From Platynereis dumerilii (lineage: Eukaryota; Annelida; Polychaeta; Phyllodocida; Nereididae), in assembly GCA_026936325.1 (NCBI GenBank), contig JAPTHN010000011.1, forward strand, positions 35,994,629-36,058,628: DNA of 64,000 nucleotides, given 5' to 3'. Made by a program: the position numbers and the translations under genes. Below, piece by piece: positions 45,482 to 57,600 of this stretch. The notes beneath the pieces were generated by a model. It was not told the DNA's origin and did no database searches. It saw nothing but the letters and a program-made list of their open reading frames with translations. The first letter of the stretch is position 1; every line of letters starts with the position of its first letter.

Positions 45482-45964
45482 TCAAGTGAATAGAGTTGAC
45501 CGTTCATGGAGCATCTCTTCATTCAAGATCTTGTTCAATGACACTCCATTGACTGAGCTTTGATCTGCAAGATGAATGCCATTGATGTGAGATGAGGGTG
45601 AAAAACGTCCCTCTTCCAAATACTTGCCCCATTCACAGGCTCCATCAGACACAGTAAGCAACAAAACACATCTCAACAAGATTGGATTTTTATTTTCTGG
45701 TGAAGCCACAGAGCACAAACCAAGAAACTTAAAGGCACCAACCTGATTAATCCAAGCCAGCATTCTGACAATGCTACAGTTATTCCAAGTGACAAACACA
45801 ATTTTAAGGATATATAAATATTTGCGCTTTATGTTTACGACAGAAACATCTGGAAACATTGCCCTACAGTCATATGCTGATAAAGAGCCTATATCACCCA
45901 AGGTATTTAAATGTGGCCAACAATATTTCTCAAGGTGTTTAGATGTGGCAAACAATATTTCCAA
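45482..45964 (-). other. 160-codon frame in array 2 block a (coding status doubtful)
   Basis: The longest frame outside the transposons and the receptor. Its second half (LTVSDGACEWGKYLEE, SSHINGIHLADQSS, VNGVSLNKILNEEMLHE) looks protein-like and has two xNGxxL strings. In copy I the equivalent sequence (36530-36730) is interrupted by stops, and the related block at 57650 is also broken. It could be a surviving piece of a decayed exon or a chance frame. No family recognised. Confidence 0.25.
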
Positions 45965-46204
45965 ATTGATAAGCAGGACTTTTACTTACAACAATGTCAT
46001 TCATAATTACAACTAGACCTGAAACACTGACTGTCTTTTGCAGTTCCAAAGCCTTTGGTAAAGGTAAAAATGTTCCTATTAACATGAGTAGCCAATGAAA
46101 ATCCCCACCTGAACAGGCTAAGCAGACACTGATGGCAACAGTCCCCAATTACAGTCCCCAATTAAGTCCTCACTCAGCTCTGGTATGCCAGTTGGGAACT
46201 TGGC

Positions 46205-46275
46205 CACGAGGCAGAGTTTAACTCTTGTTGCTGGGGAAGAAGTCCAGCTTACTAACCAATGCTCCACTAAGTGCT
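46205..46275 (-). repeat. tRNA-like sequence, array 2 copy II
   Basis: Counterpart of 37155-37218, with AGTGGAGCATTGGTTAG and the B-box-like GTTAAACTC on the minus strand. Confidence 0.45.
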
Positions 46276-46949
46276 GTGGGAAGGTCTTCATTTTCCCAAG
46301 GATTTACAATTTATATTGTGATGGTAGGAGGTAGCAAACATTTGTTTTAATTACTTATGATTCCAGTAACTAGGCACAACCTCCTGAAAGCCAGTCGAGG
46401 ATTTGGCACAAGCAAGCTGCCATATTTGTAAAGCAATCACAGCCTCCCACACACTGACTTCAAAGTTCTGTATAAGGATTGCTGTCCCTTCCATTCCTTA
46501 CTTTTCCATGTCTGGGATCCACCTTTATATGCAAAAAATAACTATGTGGGAGTACTTCCTTTGAGTGCAAAGGAGATGGAATTTTTCAAGCCTTTTAGCA
46601 TGGACTCTTTATCATACAGCTGTGAAATAAGTGCCTCCTACTTATATCTTAAAATGTTGCACCACTGTCTTGAATAATTGCCGTGCATGATATTTTATCA
46701 TTGGACTGACAAAAAAACTTGCCAGAATCTGCTAATCATATAAAATCCAAACGCATATCACAGCATGTGGAACATAACGTAAGACACCGGTGTCACCAAA
46801 CAATAATCAGAGAGCAAGAGGTCACCAGTGCAGCTTTGCCTGATTCATGTTCTCAACAACCATTTTCACATGGCTCGAGATTTTGATGGAGATGCACACA
46901 AGTACATTATTTGCTGCACACCAATAAAGTTAGGGCGCAATCATTTAAT

Positions 46950-47823
46950 TTCCAAGGAGGCTTGGAGTTTTTCTTGACTGGGAAATTATTGATTTCATGG
47001 TGATGGTGGCAGTATTTGTTAATTTCAAGTGTGCGAAGTCCCCAAATATTCATTCCCAAATCATGCAGCGCTAAGTCACAAATCTGTCCCTCTATAGGAC
47101 ACAGAAAGCATGTGATTTTTTTTCATGTTGAATGATATAGTCCATCCCCCAAGACTCATAAAGGGCCTATAAATGCATTTTCGTTGCACCCCCCGGTTTC
47201 GCCCACTTTCTTTACACCATTTTGTAGCAAATTTTGTGTAGATTTCATTTTTGATAGTGTCTAAGATGAAATCCTGCCGAAAATTGGTGAAATTTGGCAA
47301 AATGTGAATGAAAGTTTTTTTTCATTTTGGAAAATTTGTTGCCAAAGAGATCCTAACAAGCTATTTTTATGGATTAGTGACATGACATAGACATACTTTA
47401 CAGCTATAAAATTTGGCATCCCAGTTTGATTGACATCTGGAATAATAGTGAAAATAATAAAAATCCAAGATGGCCAAAAAAATCCAAGATGGCCGCCAAA
47501 ATTCAAAATGGCAGCCAGTAGAGGGAAGAATGTAAATACGAGAGCCACATTTTTCTTATTCTAACATTAAATAAGCTCCATTCTGAGACAGCATGAACCA
47601 GACTGGTTATCATTTTAACTGTCTATTACATTTATTGTTATTTACAGCAAAAATTATGGTTACCCTGACTACCAAATGTATGAAAATAAGGCCCAAAATT
47701 GAGTTTGAAACAATGCATGACAAAATTTCATACTTTATCACATTGTCTGATTTGTAATGATTCATATGTGTATTTTTTTAAGAAGCTTGACTTTTAAATA
47801 GACTTCCAAATTTTTCAAGAATT
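46950..47823. other. Copy II private sequence
   Basis: Contains short AAGATGGCC(GCC)AAAAT units at 47465-47520, reminiscent of the composite repeat array. Otherwise nothing recognised. Confidence 0.4.
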
Positions 47824-48154
47824 TTAACCCTTTCCAGACTGAGGAGAAAACTGCATATTAAGGGTTTTTAACCATTAAACCTAAATTTTCTCAATGAAGA
47901 CTTGTGAATTCACATAGATAACCATATATCAATATAAAGCTAGGATGGTGAGCTATACAATGACATAATAGAGGAGACACCTGAGCAGATATAAAAAACA
48001 CACCTGCCTTAATTACAGGTGAGATTATTAAAAAAGATCAAAGGCCTTTTGGCATATTTCTTACATTGAAGCCTTTAACATGAAAAATAAGCACGACTTT
48101 TGATGTACTCCTGCACTAAAATATCACCAAATATGTTAACAACAAATTAGATGT

Positions 48155-48720
48155 GGTTCCATTTGGTTCTAAAGCTAAGGTATATACAGGTAAGTCAATA
48201 ATGATTACCTGTGGACAATTTTGCATAGCGGCCGAAAATCGTACTAATTTCTCAGGCTGACAGCAATTCATTGCATGGCCCATTATTTCACTGGTAGTTG
48301 CCAGATTTTGATCATACTTGGTGATATTATACAGGTAAGGTTGCAGCATCTATACAACTGACCTGAGTCCCATTACCCCTTTACCTGGCCTAATTACAGT
48401 TGTGTTCAACCCCCAGAGGCAAGTACTGCAGAAAATGTTCGATTTTTTGTATATTTTGCCAATTATCACTAAACAACACACCTGTAATTAGGCCAGGTAA
48501 AGGGGTAATGGAACTCAGGTCAGTTGTATAGATGCTGTAACTTCACCTGTACAAGATCACCGAGTATGATCAATGTCTGGCAACTACTAGTGAAATAATG
48601 GTCCACGCAATGAATTTCCGTTAGCCTGAGAAATTAGTCCGATTTTCGGTCTCTAATCAACTGGTCCGGAGGTAGTTATAAATGACTTACCTGTACATAC
48701 CTGATCTTTGTAACTAAGGG
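48155..48720. repeat. Large internal palindrome of the piggyBac-like element
   Basis: Arms of about 240 bp (48155-48410 and 48484-48720) pair around a loop near 48445. Inverse matches include TTACCCCTTTACCTGGCC, CATCTATACAACTGACCTGA, GTTGCCAGA and TAATTTCTCAGGCT. A third, direct version of the inner arm is at 48855-48930 (ACACACCTGTAAT, GTAATGGGGTTCAGGT). Confidence 0.85.
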
Positions 48721-49226
48721 AAACCATTTCTAAGTTATTCTAAACTTTTTTTACATGTTCAAAACAAAGTTTTAGTGTCATAAACTGATATTTATTCTCT
48801 CCCATTTGGTCGTATTACCGGAAATGTTAGATTTTTGCAGATTTTGCTAAATATTGCCAATTAACACACCTGTAATAAAGCCAGGTAAATGGGTAATGGG
48901 GTTCAGGTAGGTTGTATAGATGCAGTAACCATACCTATATGCAATATTAACACTCTCCTAGTTTAAGTAATGGCAGGGAGTGTTTGATTTTTTGCCTTAA
49001 GTGCTCAAAAACATAGCATAATGTTGTTTTGTTCTGCGGTGACGTGTTCAGGGAATTCCCCGGGATTCCCCTTTTTAGATCCCACTTGGATTTCCCATTC
49101 TCACAGGATGAATTTTTGAGAAACAAAAATGGTGATGGACTGAATGAAAAGCTTATTTCCTGGTGCACATTCTGTGTGAATTTCATGTTAATATTTCCAT
49201 TCTAAGGTACGGCACAGGGGGCTAGA

Positions 49227-49254
49227 GATCGTGGCCCAAATTTGGGCCACGATC
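49227..49254. repeat. 28-bp perfect palindrome
   Basis: GATCGTGGCCCAAA is followed directly by its exact complement TTTGGGCCACGATC. It sits just inside the right end of the piggyBac-like element and may be a terminal hairpin or protein-binding site. Confidence 0.9.
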
Positions 49255-49289
49255 CTGGGCACAGTCTGGAAAGGGTTAAACCAATTATT

Positions 49290-50240
49290 CACAAAAACAA
49301 AAGTTCAGGCTATAATTGTGTTTATGGCAGCCATTTTAGAAAATTTCCAATATGGCCGCCAGTTGCCTTTTTGGTCTTATTTCTGGTTCTTATAGGACTA
49401 GAATAGTGATTTTTGGATCAAAACATATGTTTTCCTGTGTGTGGAATTCATTAAGATAGGTTCTGCAACAATAAAGCTGATAAAAATGATGTTTACCTGC
49501 ACTTTTCTGAAGCAAGAGAAGCCTGAAGAGTGTTTATCTTAAAATTTTACCTGCATACTGCAAGACTGGCAAATTACCACACTGTCCCACCTCAACCATT
49601 CTGATGTCTTGGAAAATTCCTTTGTATGGAATGCAACAAATAATAATAAATAGTGGAGAATATTCCCACTCAGACGAACGCCCTGCCCTGTATAGCCCCA
49701 TTATCTTGTGGGAATTGTTGGAGTACCAAGCTTTCAGCAGAAAACGCAAATCCTTGTTACGGAAAAACGAAACCCTCAAATTACGAGTAACTATGATGAA
49801 GAGAAGTTGTAATTTTGAACCCGTTCCTCGGCTGATCATTTAGCTCAAATAAGGAACATGAAAATTAAATGTCAAAAGTTAGATATAACTTGATGGAGAA
49901 TGGTGGGGATGCATCCCCTCCAGAAATTTCTCTGAGAAGGAATGAAACCAGGAAACCCTGGAAAAGGAACAACACGAATGATAGTTCACTTAGTTCCCAG
50001 CAATCCTGTTCCCCCTTAGAAAAAATAATCATCATAACTTCATAAGGCCTGTCAACTTCAAGAAAGAACTAAAAGTTGTTCGTAAATAGGTTATTTGACA
50101 TAAAACCATCAGCAACACATCCATTAAATTAAATAAGTATGAATAGCGCTATACAGTGGAACTGCTGTGGATTCAGAGCCAGATCTAATCACCATTTTAG
50201 CTGCAGACCTCCATCCTAATATGAGGGGTGTTCAGGAACT
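49290..50240. other. Copy II private sequence, nothing recognised
   Basis: One GGCAGCCATTTTAGAAAAT / ATGGCCGCCAG pair at 49325-49365 resembles the ends of the 3650-4360 foldback. The rest is unassigned. Confidence 0.4.
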
Positions 50241-52346
50241 TCTGACCAATTTTTTTAATACGACCAATCCCTAATATTCTAAGCCATGCCACTGATGTGA
50301 AGAATTGCCAAGGAAGGGCCATTGACACATTTCCAACCCAAGCAACATTGGAGTCAATAAAGCTTTCTACAGATGTCGTTCTCCTGCTAGCTTGATATAT
50401 TGTCCTCAGCGTAGAGTTTGCCACATAAATGAGAAAGTACCGTGGGAGTTAACGTAGCTTTGTGACTTAATATACTTGAACACGCAAAGGCAAATTCTTA
50501 CTCTTATCATATGGAAGCCATTAGTACCGCCGAATAAATTTAAATGTGTATTGTATTACTTATGGTTATAAATTCTTGAGTGACAACATTCTTCAACAAG
50601 TAAAAATGAAGAAAATACGCAGCGCCCAGAAAGTCCAATACATGCAGCCATATTTGTATGGCAAACACAGCTTCCCAAGCACTAACTCCAACTGTTTGCT
50701 CTTGGCTTGTTGCCTCTTCCTTTCTTGTTTCTTTGTGTGAAATATTGAATCCATTTATAGTGTGAGTGAGGGAGGAGTCTTCATATTGTGAGGGGATCAG
50801 AATTCGGGAAAGGCATAGGACAAGATTAAAACAGGAACAGGGCTGACCGAACACTCTTAACAAAAATATTTAATTTGTAACCTTTACAGGTTCTATTAGC
50901 TGGTATGGATAAGTACCCAAAAAGTTATAAATTCAACTATTAAAAAGGTTCCAACAGTAAACAAAAAAGACGCTTAGACAATCCAGCTGCACTGAACTCC
51001 CACGACTGAACCCGTTTCTCTCAAGTTGGGAACATAGAGTCCCATCATAGGGCCTTGCCAACAGTTGTAATCCTTTTCAATTCAGTTGAAGCCTTAAAAA
51101 AATTTTGGTTATGGTTTCTTTATTCCATCAAGAACCTTTGTGCTAAGAGTGTGTGACAAGATAAGAATCTATTGTGGAATCATATATTAGTATTTGCTGC
51201 TATTAATCTTGAAGTAGAAATAACTACAAAAACTTTGCCATGAAGACTGCCAATTAGTCATGATTTTAAAAATGTTCCATGCCATGCAATGTATTCATAT
51301 TGTCACAAAATTGTTCTGGGAAATCCTTTCAACATTTTACAAACATTCTTAATGAAATTGGATGAATGCTTTTAGCCACCATTAAAACATGTGATCATGC
51401 AATGCTGCATCAAATGACATTGTACACGAAGTGAATGTTTTCGTGTCAGGCAGTACTTTACGAATGATAAAACAATATGTCCTCAAAATCAATATGACTG
51501 ACTCAGTCTGAGACCTCCTTAAATCAATTACAATTTTCAAGAGCGGTTATCTGAATGTAATGGATGAGATCATGAGAACCATAATTATGACCTTGACCAC
51601 AACAGATAATAGTTTGTTGTTGTTGTGTACAGCGATTACTATACTTGTTTTGTTCTCTCAAGATCATTTTACTGAATCACAAACAAATTTCTCAAGAACG
51701 TATCATCATTCTTCATAAGGCTCCTTGGAAACCAAACAATGAATGAAGTCAATACATCCATCTGCTCTTGCATGTCAAGTCACACCCAATCACAAGTGAT
51801 CCTCCACTCCTACCAGATTTGATTATTTTGTGGCAAACTAGATGTTGTAAGCCATACATCATAAGACAACGCAAATAACATCAGAAACATGCATTCAGGT
51901 CCTCATTGGCCTCCAAATTTCCATGGTTGGAATTATTCATCAGCCTTTCGCCCCCTCATAATATAAGGTATTTGAGTAATGTCAATATATTCTCAGTAAC
52001 CAATGTTTGTAAAACAGAATATATAAATGTCAGCCTATTGGTACTCAGCACATTAAGATAATGCACCTATGAACCATGATGTATACATACATATGTGCTT
52101 TATTAAGCTCATATTTCATTTTAAGTTTTCGAAAATGTTGAATGCAAATTCTTCTGAAATTTAATGCATTGAAAGATTTATTTGCTCACTGAAAATCTTT
52201 TCGACTAACTACCCTAGTCAAAATTACTAATTATGTTAGTCATTTTATGGTGCCTTAAATTATTAGTCAATCTAGTCAAGAGACTAACGTAATTAGTCAT
52301 TTGACTAAAAAAAATACAAAACAGAGAGGCATTTGAAGAGAAAGTT

Positions 52347-52443
52347 CCTTGTGAGGCTTGAACAATCAACTTTTTACTCAGGTTCAAAGCTGTAAGAGTT
52401 TACTTTAGAGACGCAGCACATTACCACTGTGCCACGGAGACCA
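52347..52443 (-). repeat. tRNA-like sequence inside the TAGTCA element
   Basis: On the minus strand, GGTCTCCGTGGCACAGTGG TAATGTGCTGCG resembles the 5' half of a tRNA with its A box. About 65 bases on, GTTCAAGCCTCAC resembles a B box. It may be a SINE head or a decayed long-arm tRNA; not an intact gene. Confidence 0.45.
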
Positions 52444-52486
52444 ACTGCTGGAGAAGGTGTTGAACTTAATAATATAAGACAACATT

Positions 52487-52540
52487 AGACCTATAAATAG
52501 AATGTGGCTCATCAGACCTATAAATAGAATGTGGCTCATC
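52487..52540. repeat. 27-bp perfect tandem duplication
   Basis: AGACCTATAAATAGAATG followed by TGGCTCATC occurs twice without differences. Confidence 0.9.
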
Positions 52541-54630
52541 CATGACCAACTAAATTGGTCAGATGACCAATTAGATTAACTAGATGGCTAATTAGATTAG
52601 TCAAATTTACCAACTAAATTAGTCAACATGACTTATTGAGTGAAATGACTAATTTACTAAGTCAAAAGACCAACTAAATTAGTAAACTAACTTTATTGGT
52701 CAACTAAAGTATGATAATGACTAACTAAATTAGTCAAAAGTCTAACTACATCTGTAACTTGACTAACTAAGTCAGACATTTGACTAATTTTTGGTGTTTG
52801 ACTTACTTAATTCATCAAAAACATTTTCAGTGCAGGGTCCGATCAGATCAGCTGAAAATGCTATGTGTAGACAGTAAGAAAAATAGCCAGAGAAAGTCAC
52901 ACCAGTGAATCTGATGCGATGACCCACCAAAAGAAATGTGGACATTTTATAGATTTGCAAATTAGATGTTATATCTTCCTAAAACCAGGAAATTTCAATA
53001 TATTATGTGATGATGCCCTATAATTAATGAAAATCAGGCATGAAGACTAACTACAGTGTGCAGTCACTAAAATTGACAGCTTGCATTGGTTAAATTTAGC
53101 TTTGTATTTAAAATGCAATACGAGCTGAGAGAAGTTGATAAAGATTGAATAAAGAGAGGAACAAAAGCACTGACGCAATAAGCATCCATTAGCCTTGTCC
53201 TTTCTTCAAAACAATTTTCATGACATCTTGAAATCAGTGTGTGGCGCATTAACCGCGCCATATTACATTTCTCAATCAGTGGATGGGGCTCATTGAGCAT
53301 TTCTGTATCGTAATGTTACTCGATTGGAAAATGTGATATTCAACAACAACTTGGATGAAGATGTCCTCTTTCCTCCAATGGCTGCTGACATGCGTGTAAA
53401 GAGAACATAATATCAAATCAACATGTCTCAAGATGGAGCTCAATCTCTGGTGTGATTCAATACTACACTGCAGAAAAGAAATAATGCTCTAATTTATAGA
53501 TCTTGAGTTTTCCTCTGTCTACAAATCAACCTATACTATTCTTATCTTTAACTATCATAAACTACATATGGAGAATCAAGAGTAATTACCAAGATTCTCC
53601 CTGTGAACTCTGGAATCTGCCACATATACACAACTGTCAGACATACGTGCTGTTCGGCCATGTTTACAACTATGCACAAAGTCTACAAAGTTTGTAGTAC
53701 AAACATCTATCTCCTCTTTGACACTATGCCATTTCAAGCTGATTAATCTACCACTGTTGCCCTGAACCATAATTCTTTTGTCTTTTGAATCATTCCCTCA
53801 GCTTTATCAGCTTTTTAAAAAGATGATGAATGAGGCACTGAATTACTCACAGGAGCATTTCCCAAACTTTAGAATTGTAGTTTGCAAATGTTTTCCCTAT
53901 ATTGCGCTAAAACACATGTCTGAATAATGATGGATTTTGTGTAAGTATGTTTGGCATTAGTTGGCGCCACTGGATGAATAAAAAGAAAAAAAGGTGCAAA
54001 AAATTGCAAATTCAGACCAGTATACTAACTCTCCTGCATTTAGCTTAAGTGCTGACTTCACACTACATACCTGTGCCTTTCCAGTATCATAATGGTAAAA
54101 ACGTAGCTTGTAATCAAGGCATGCACTTTTGAAACCTAGCCACTCACATTTATGGCAAGTAAGTCTTTTCTAAAGAAGCGAATAAATCAAATTTTCTTGC
54201 TGAACATTGAGATATTGGCACAACTGTGTGTCGCTAATCAAAGTACGAAAATGTAAGGACTCTGAGGCTCTAATAATCCAAAAAAACATTGATGACAGAA
54301 GTAAATTGGTAGCCTTCAAAACTACTTGACAAACAACTGTACGCAATTCCCCCGGTATTTGTGAGAAAGTCTTCTAGGTAAAATATTATTTTCAGAAATT
54401 TCTACAGAAGAGGTTACATTTTAAAGGAAATCTGTCAGATTAAGATCATTTTTTCGATAAATTTTGCGATTTTCACAGAAATTGATATCCAATAATCTCA
54501 GAACTTTTTATAGGAGTTAACCGCTTCAGGATAACCCATGTTAAGCATTGATACTAAGCAGACACTGCTGGCAACAGTGCCCAATTAAGTCCGCACTCAG
54601 GTCTGGTATGCCAGATGGGAACTTGGTCGT

Positions 54631-54684
54631 GACCGGGAGTTGAACGTTGGCGGAAGTCCATCAAACCAATGCTCTATCAAGTGT
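54631..54684 (-). repeat. tRNA-like sequence, array 2 copy III
   Basis: Counterpart of 37155-37218. The B-box-like GTTCAACTC here fits the pol III consensus in every position. Confidence 0.45.
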
Positions 54685-57600
54685 TGTGAGGCCTTCGTTT
54701 TCTAAAGAATTTACTAATAACATTGTGTGGGCAGGTTACAAACTTTTTCTAATATTATTTGTGACTCTAGTGACTAGGCATGCCCCTCTGAAAGCTAGTC
54801 CAGCACTTGGCACAAGCTGCCATATTTGTAAAGCAATCACAGCCTCCCACATACTGACTTCAAAGCTCTGCTTAAGGTTTTCTGCCTCTTCCATTCCTTA
54901 CTTCTCTGTATCTGAGATCCACTTTTAGTGCAAAGAATAACTATGTGGGAGTACTTCCTTGAGTGTGAAGGACATGGCATTTTCCAAGACTTTCGGCATG
55001 GATCCTATATACCATACTGTTCTGTAATCAATACCTCCCTTTTGCTATTTTTAGACTTCAACACAATCTTTCCTTTTCAATTGCTTCTGATGTTTATCTA
55101 AGAGGACGCAAGTTCATTAACACATAGGAGCTTTGGAAAGCAAATGACTTATCACATTTGAATGGGAGAATATGGACATCTTGGCGCCAAAAGTGTTTTA
55201 AAGAAGTGCAGGCAAAAGACTTGTTCTTCTCAAAAAGTCAAACGGAATAGCAATTCCATGCAAAGATAATGTTGCTATATCGATTGACTGACATGAAATA
55301 AAGCTTTGTTGTTGTGTATTTCCCATAAAAATCAAAGCATTTTGAAATCAAGCGAATTCTTCTAAGGTTCTTTTTTTCCCCAGGAGTGTAGTAGTCTTTG
55401 AAGTATTCTGCAAAATTAGCAATATGTGTCCAGTTACTGCATGAAGTTAGGCTTGTTATGACAAGAATAAATTTCATTGCAAGAATAGTTTTAATGTCAG
55501 GCTTGAAATTTTCTATTTCAATCTCATGTACAACATCATTAAATTTCGTTTTTGCATCACTGCATGATCACATTTATTGGAAGCTAAAAGCCTTCTTCTG
55601 ATTTCATAAGACATAGTTTTAAAAGGGGGGAAGACCTTTTAAATGGAAATAGTGTGACAGTGTGAATATGACCTGAGGGTCTGTTGATCCTACCTGAGTT
55701 TTTAACATTAAATGCAAGAAAAAGAGAGAGAGAGAAAAAGGGAAAGTGAATTTTTCGGTAAAGGCCCTGTGTCTGCAGATTTCCTCCAAAAATTGATATA
55801 TCAATTTTTCTGTTCTTGAGTGCCTTTCCAAAGTAATTGTGAAAATGCTATTTATTTTAGCTGTAACTGAAGTCCATAATTAGACAAGAGAATTTTGCAA
55901 AATCTTCAGACAATCGGCCTTTAGATGGCACATGTTTAGACAATGACCAAGAATGGATTGAAATTGCTTGAATTATCATGTTACCTTAACTTTGACTAAG
56001 ATGTTCCTTGTGGAGCCCATCGACTTATTTTGCCACAGGCCCAAAATGTTGCCAGTCCACAGTTGTACAATACTTTACACAAGCTTCAGTGTGTCTAATC
56101 AAATTAATGCCACATGAAGCACTCAATCAAGACACAAAAACCAGATTGCCTAGTATCCTAAACCTTGATTGACCGTTTCACTGACCACAATGAATTGAAA
56201 AGCTTAGATGGTTTCATTGTTGTTTTTCAAGGACAAGCTGAAGCAGATGCTCCCGACTAATGAGAAAAAGACAAGAACTTTTTCCTGTTGTTTTAGATAT
56301 AGCTTTATGTAACGAAAAGGATGGATGACTGGAGCATTACATCCCATATTTACCAGCAGATTTCACAGTATAAGGACAGCGGACCAGCAGTTTTGGTTGT
56401 TAAGGTTTGTTACATTCAAGGTTTATTCTTATTAATTTTGTGACAACACCTCTTTTCCGGTTTTGAAACATTTGTTTGAAAACAATGCATTTATAATATA
56501 ACAGTGATAAAGCTGTAACTTCCACAGTTTTACTGGTTTTGACCATATACATGGAATAAAAGAATTAATTCCATCGGAATTTCTAACAGAGTATAAGCAT
56601 TAAAGCTAACCCACCTTTCCTCTTGCGACTTGAGGGAAATACCTTTCCATAAAATGTTTATGACATCAAGACACATTGCCCAAATGGGGACCAAACATAA
56701 TTTGATTATCAGCAGGAAATCAGTTGTTGCATAAGTTCGAAATGTTTTGAAAGGGGAAAATGAACGATTCACCATGTATTCATTGCAAAAAAAAACTGCG
56801 AAACATCTCTCTATTTTGCTGGATCACCAAAGTGGCCATTTATATGATATAGAAGCCATGTGAACTTTCTTTCTCTTTTGGGTGTTGTAACCAACCTCTC
56901 TATAAGTGTGGAAAATGCCCAAATTGCCAATTGATCCTTCATAGCCATGCAAGTAATATGAAGAACGGCAAAGGAAGGACCATTGACACATTTCCAACCC
57001 GGCAACATTGGAGTCCAATAAAGCTTTCTGCAGATGTCATTCGTCCTCTAGCTTGATATATTGTCCTCAACATGAAGTTTGCCACATAAATGGGAAAGTC
57101 CTGTGGGAGTTAACGTCATTTTGTGATTTAATATACTTGAACACGCAAGGGCAAATTCTCATGCTTACCATATATGGTGGCCAAGAATGCCAACTGACTT
57201 GGTGAAGAGGGGTGAGAATGTAGGCTTTTTCAACAGTGTCACATTTTCATATAAAAAGGATTAGATGGAAGGTTTATGGAAGGATTATAGAATAATAATC
57301 AGAATATAATTATATTTGGCTGCATGTACTCATAAAAACATAGACGTGAGTATTAAGTTGTTGTGCTTTATTCAAATTATCAAATTGGCCAATAAAAAAT
57401 CATGGTAATGATCTAGTAATTGATCAAGTAATAATGATTATCAAATTTCAATGTATTTCATCAAAACCAACTATGCATCTGATAAAGTTCAATTTCACGT
57501 TTTGAGAAATCATCTTTAACCGAGACATGTTGTCAATGCATTGGATTAGAAGAAACTGACAATGCCAATAACAAAGATTCCATCATCCTTTAATCCTCAT

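Larger units (their letters stand above)
47828..49275. mobile_element. piggyBac-like non-autonomous element, 1.45 kb
   Basis: TTAA at 47824-47827 and 49276-49279 flanks inverted ends CCCTTTCCAGACTG and CAGTCTGGAAAGGG. A TTAA duplication with CCCTTT-type ends is characteristic of piggyBac. The interior is a large foldback (48155-48720) with a third partial arm (48855-48930) and a 28-base perfect palindrome at 49227-49254. No transposase frame is present. It is absent from the other array copies. Confidence 0.85.
52197..52832. mobile_element. Element with CACTGAAAAT ends and many TAGTCA motifs
   Basis: CACTGAAAATCTTTT at 52197 is matched by AAAACATTTTCAGTG ending at 52832. Both subterminal regions (52205-52315 and 52540-52800) are dense in TTAGTCA/TGACTAA units, often as the palindrome TGACTAATTTAGTCA. 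Between them lie a tRNA-like piece (52347-52443) and a 27-bp perfect duplication (52487-52540). No transposase frame. Present only in array 2 copy II. Confidence 0.7.
44991..54530. repeat. Segmental duplication array 2, copy II
   Basis: Carries the blocks listed for copy I in the same order. Its 46950-49900 part has no counterpart in copy I and includes the piggyBac-like element. The 52197-52832 element is another private insertion. Similarity in the best blocks (such as 53820-53930 with 43020-43130) is above nine bases in ten by eye. Confidence 0.85.
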
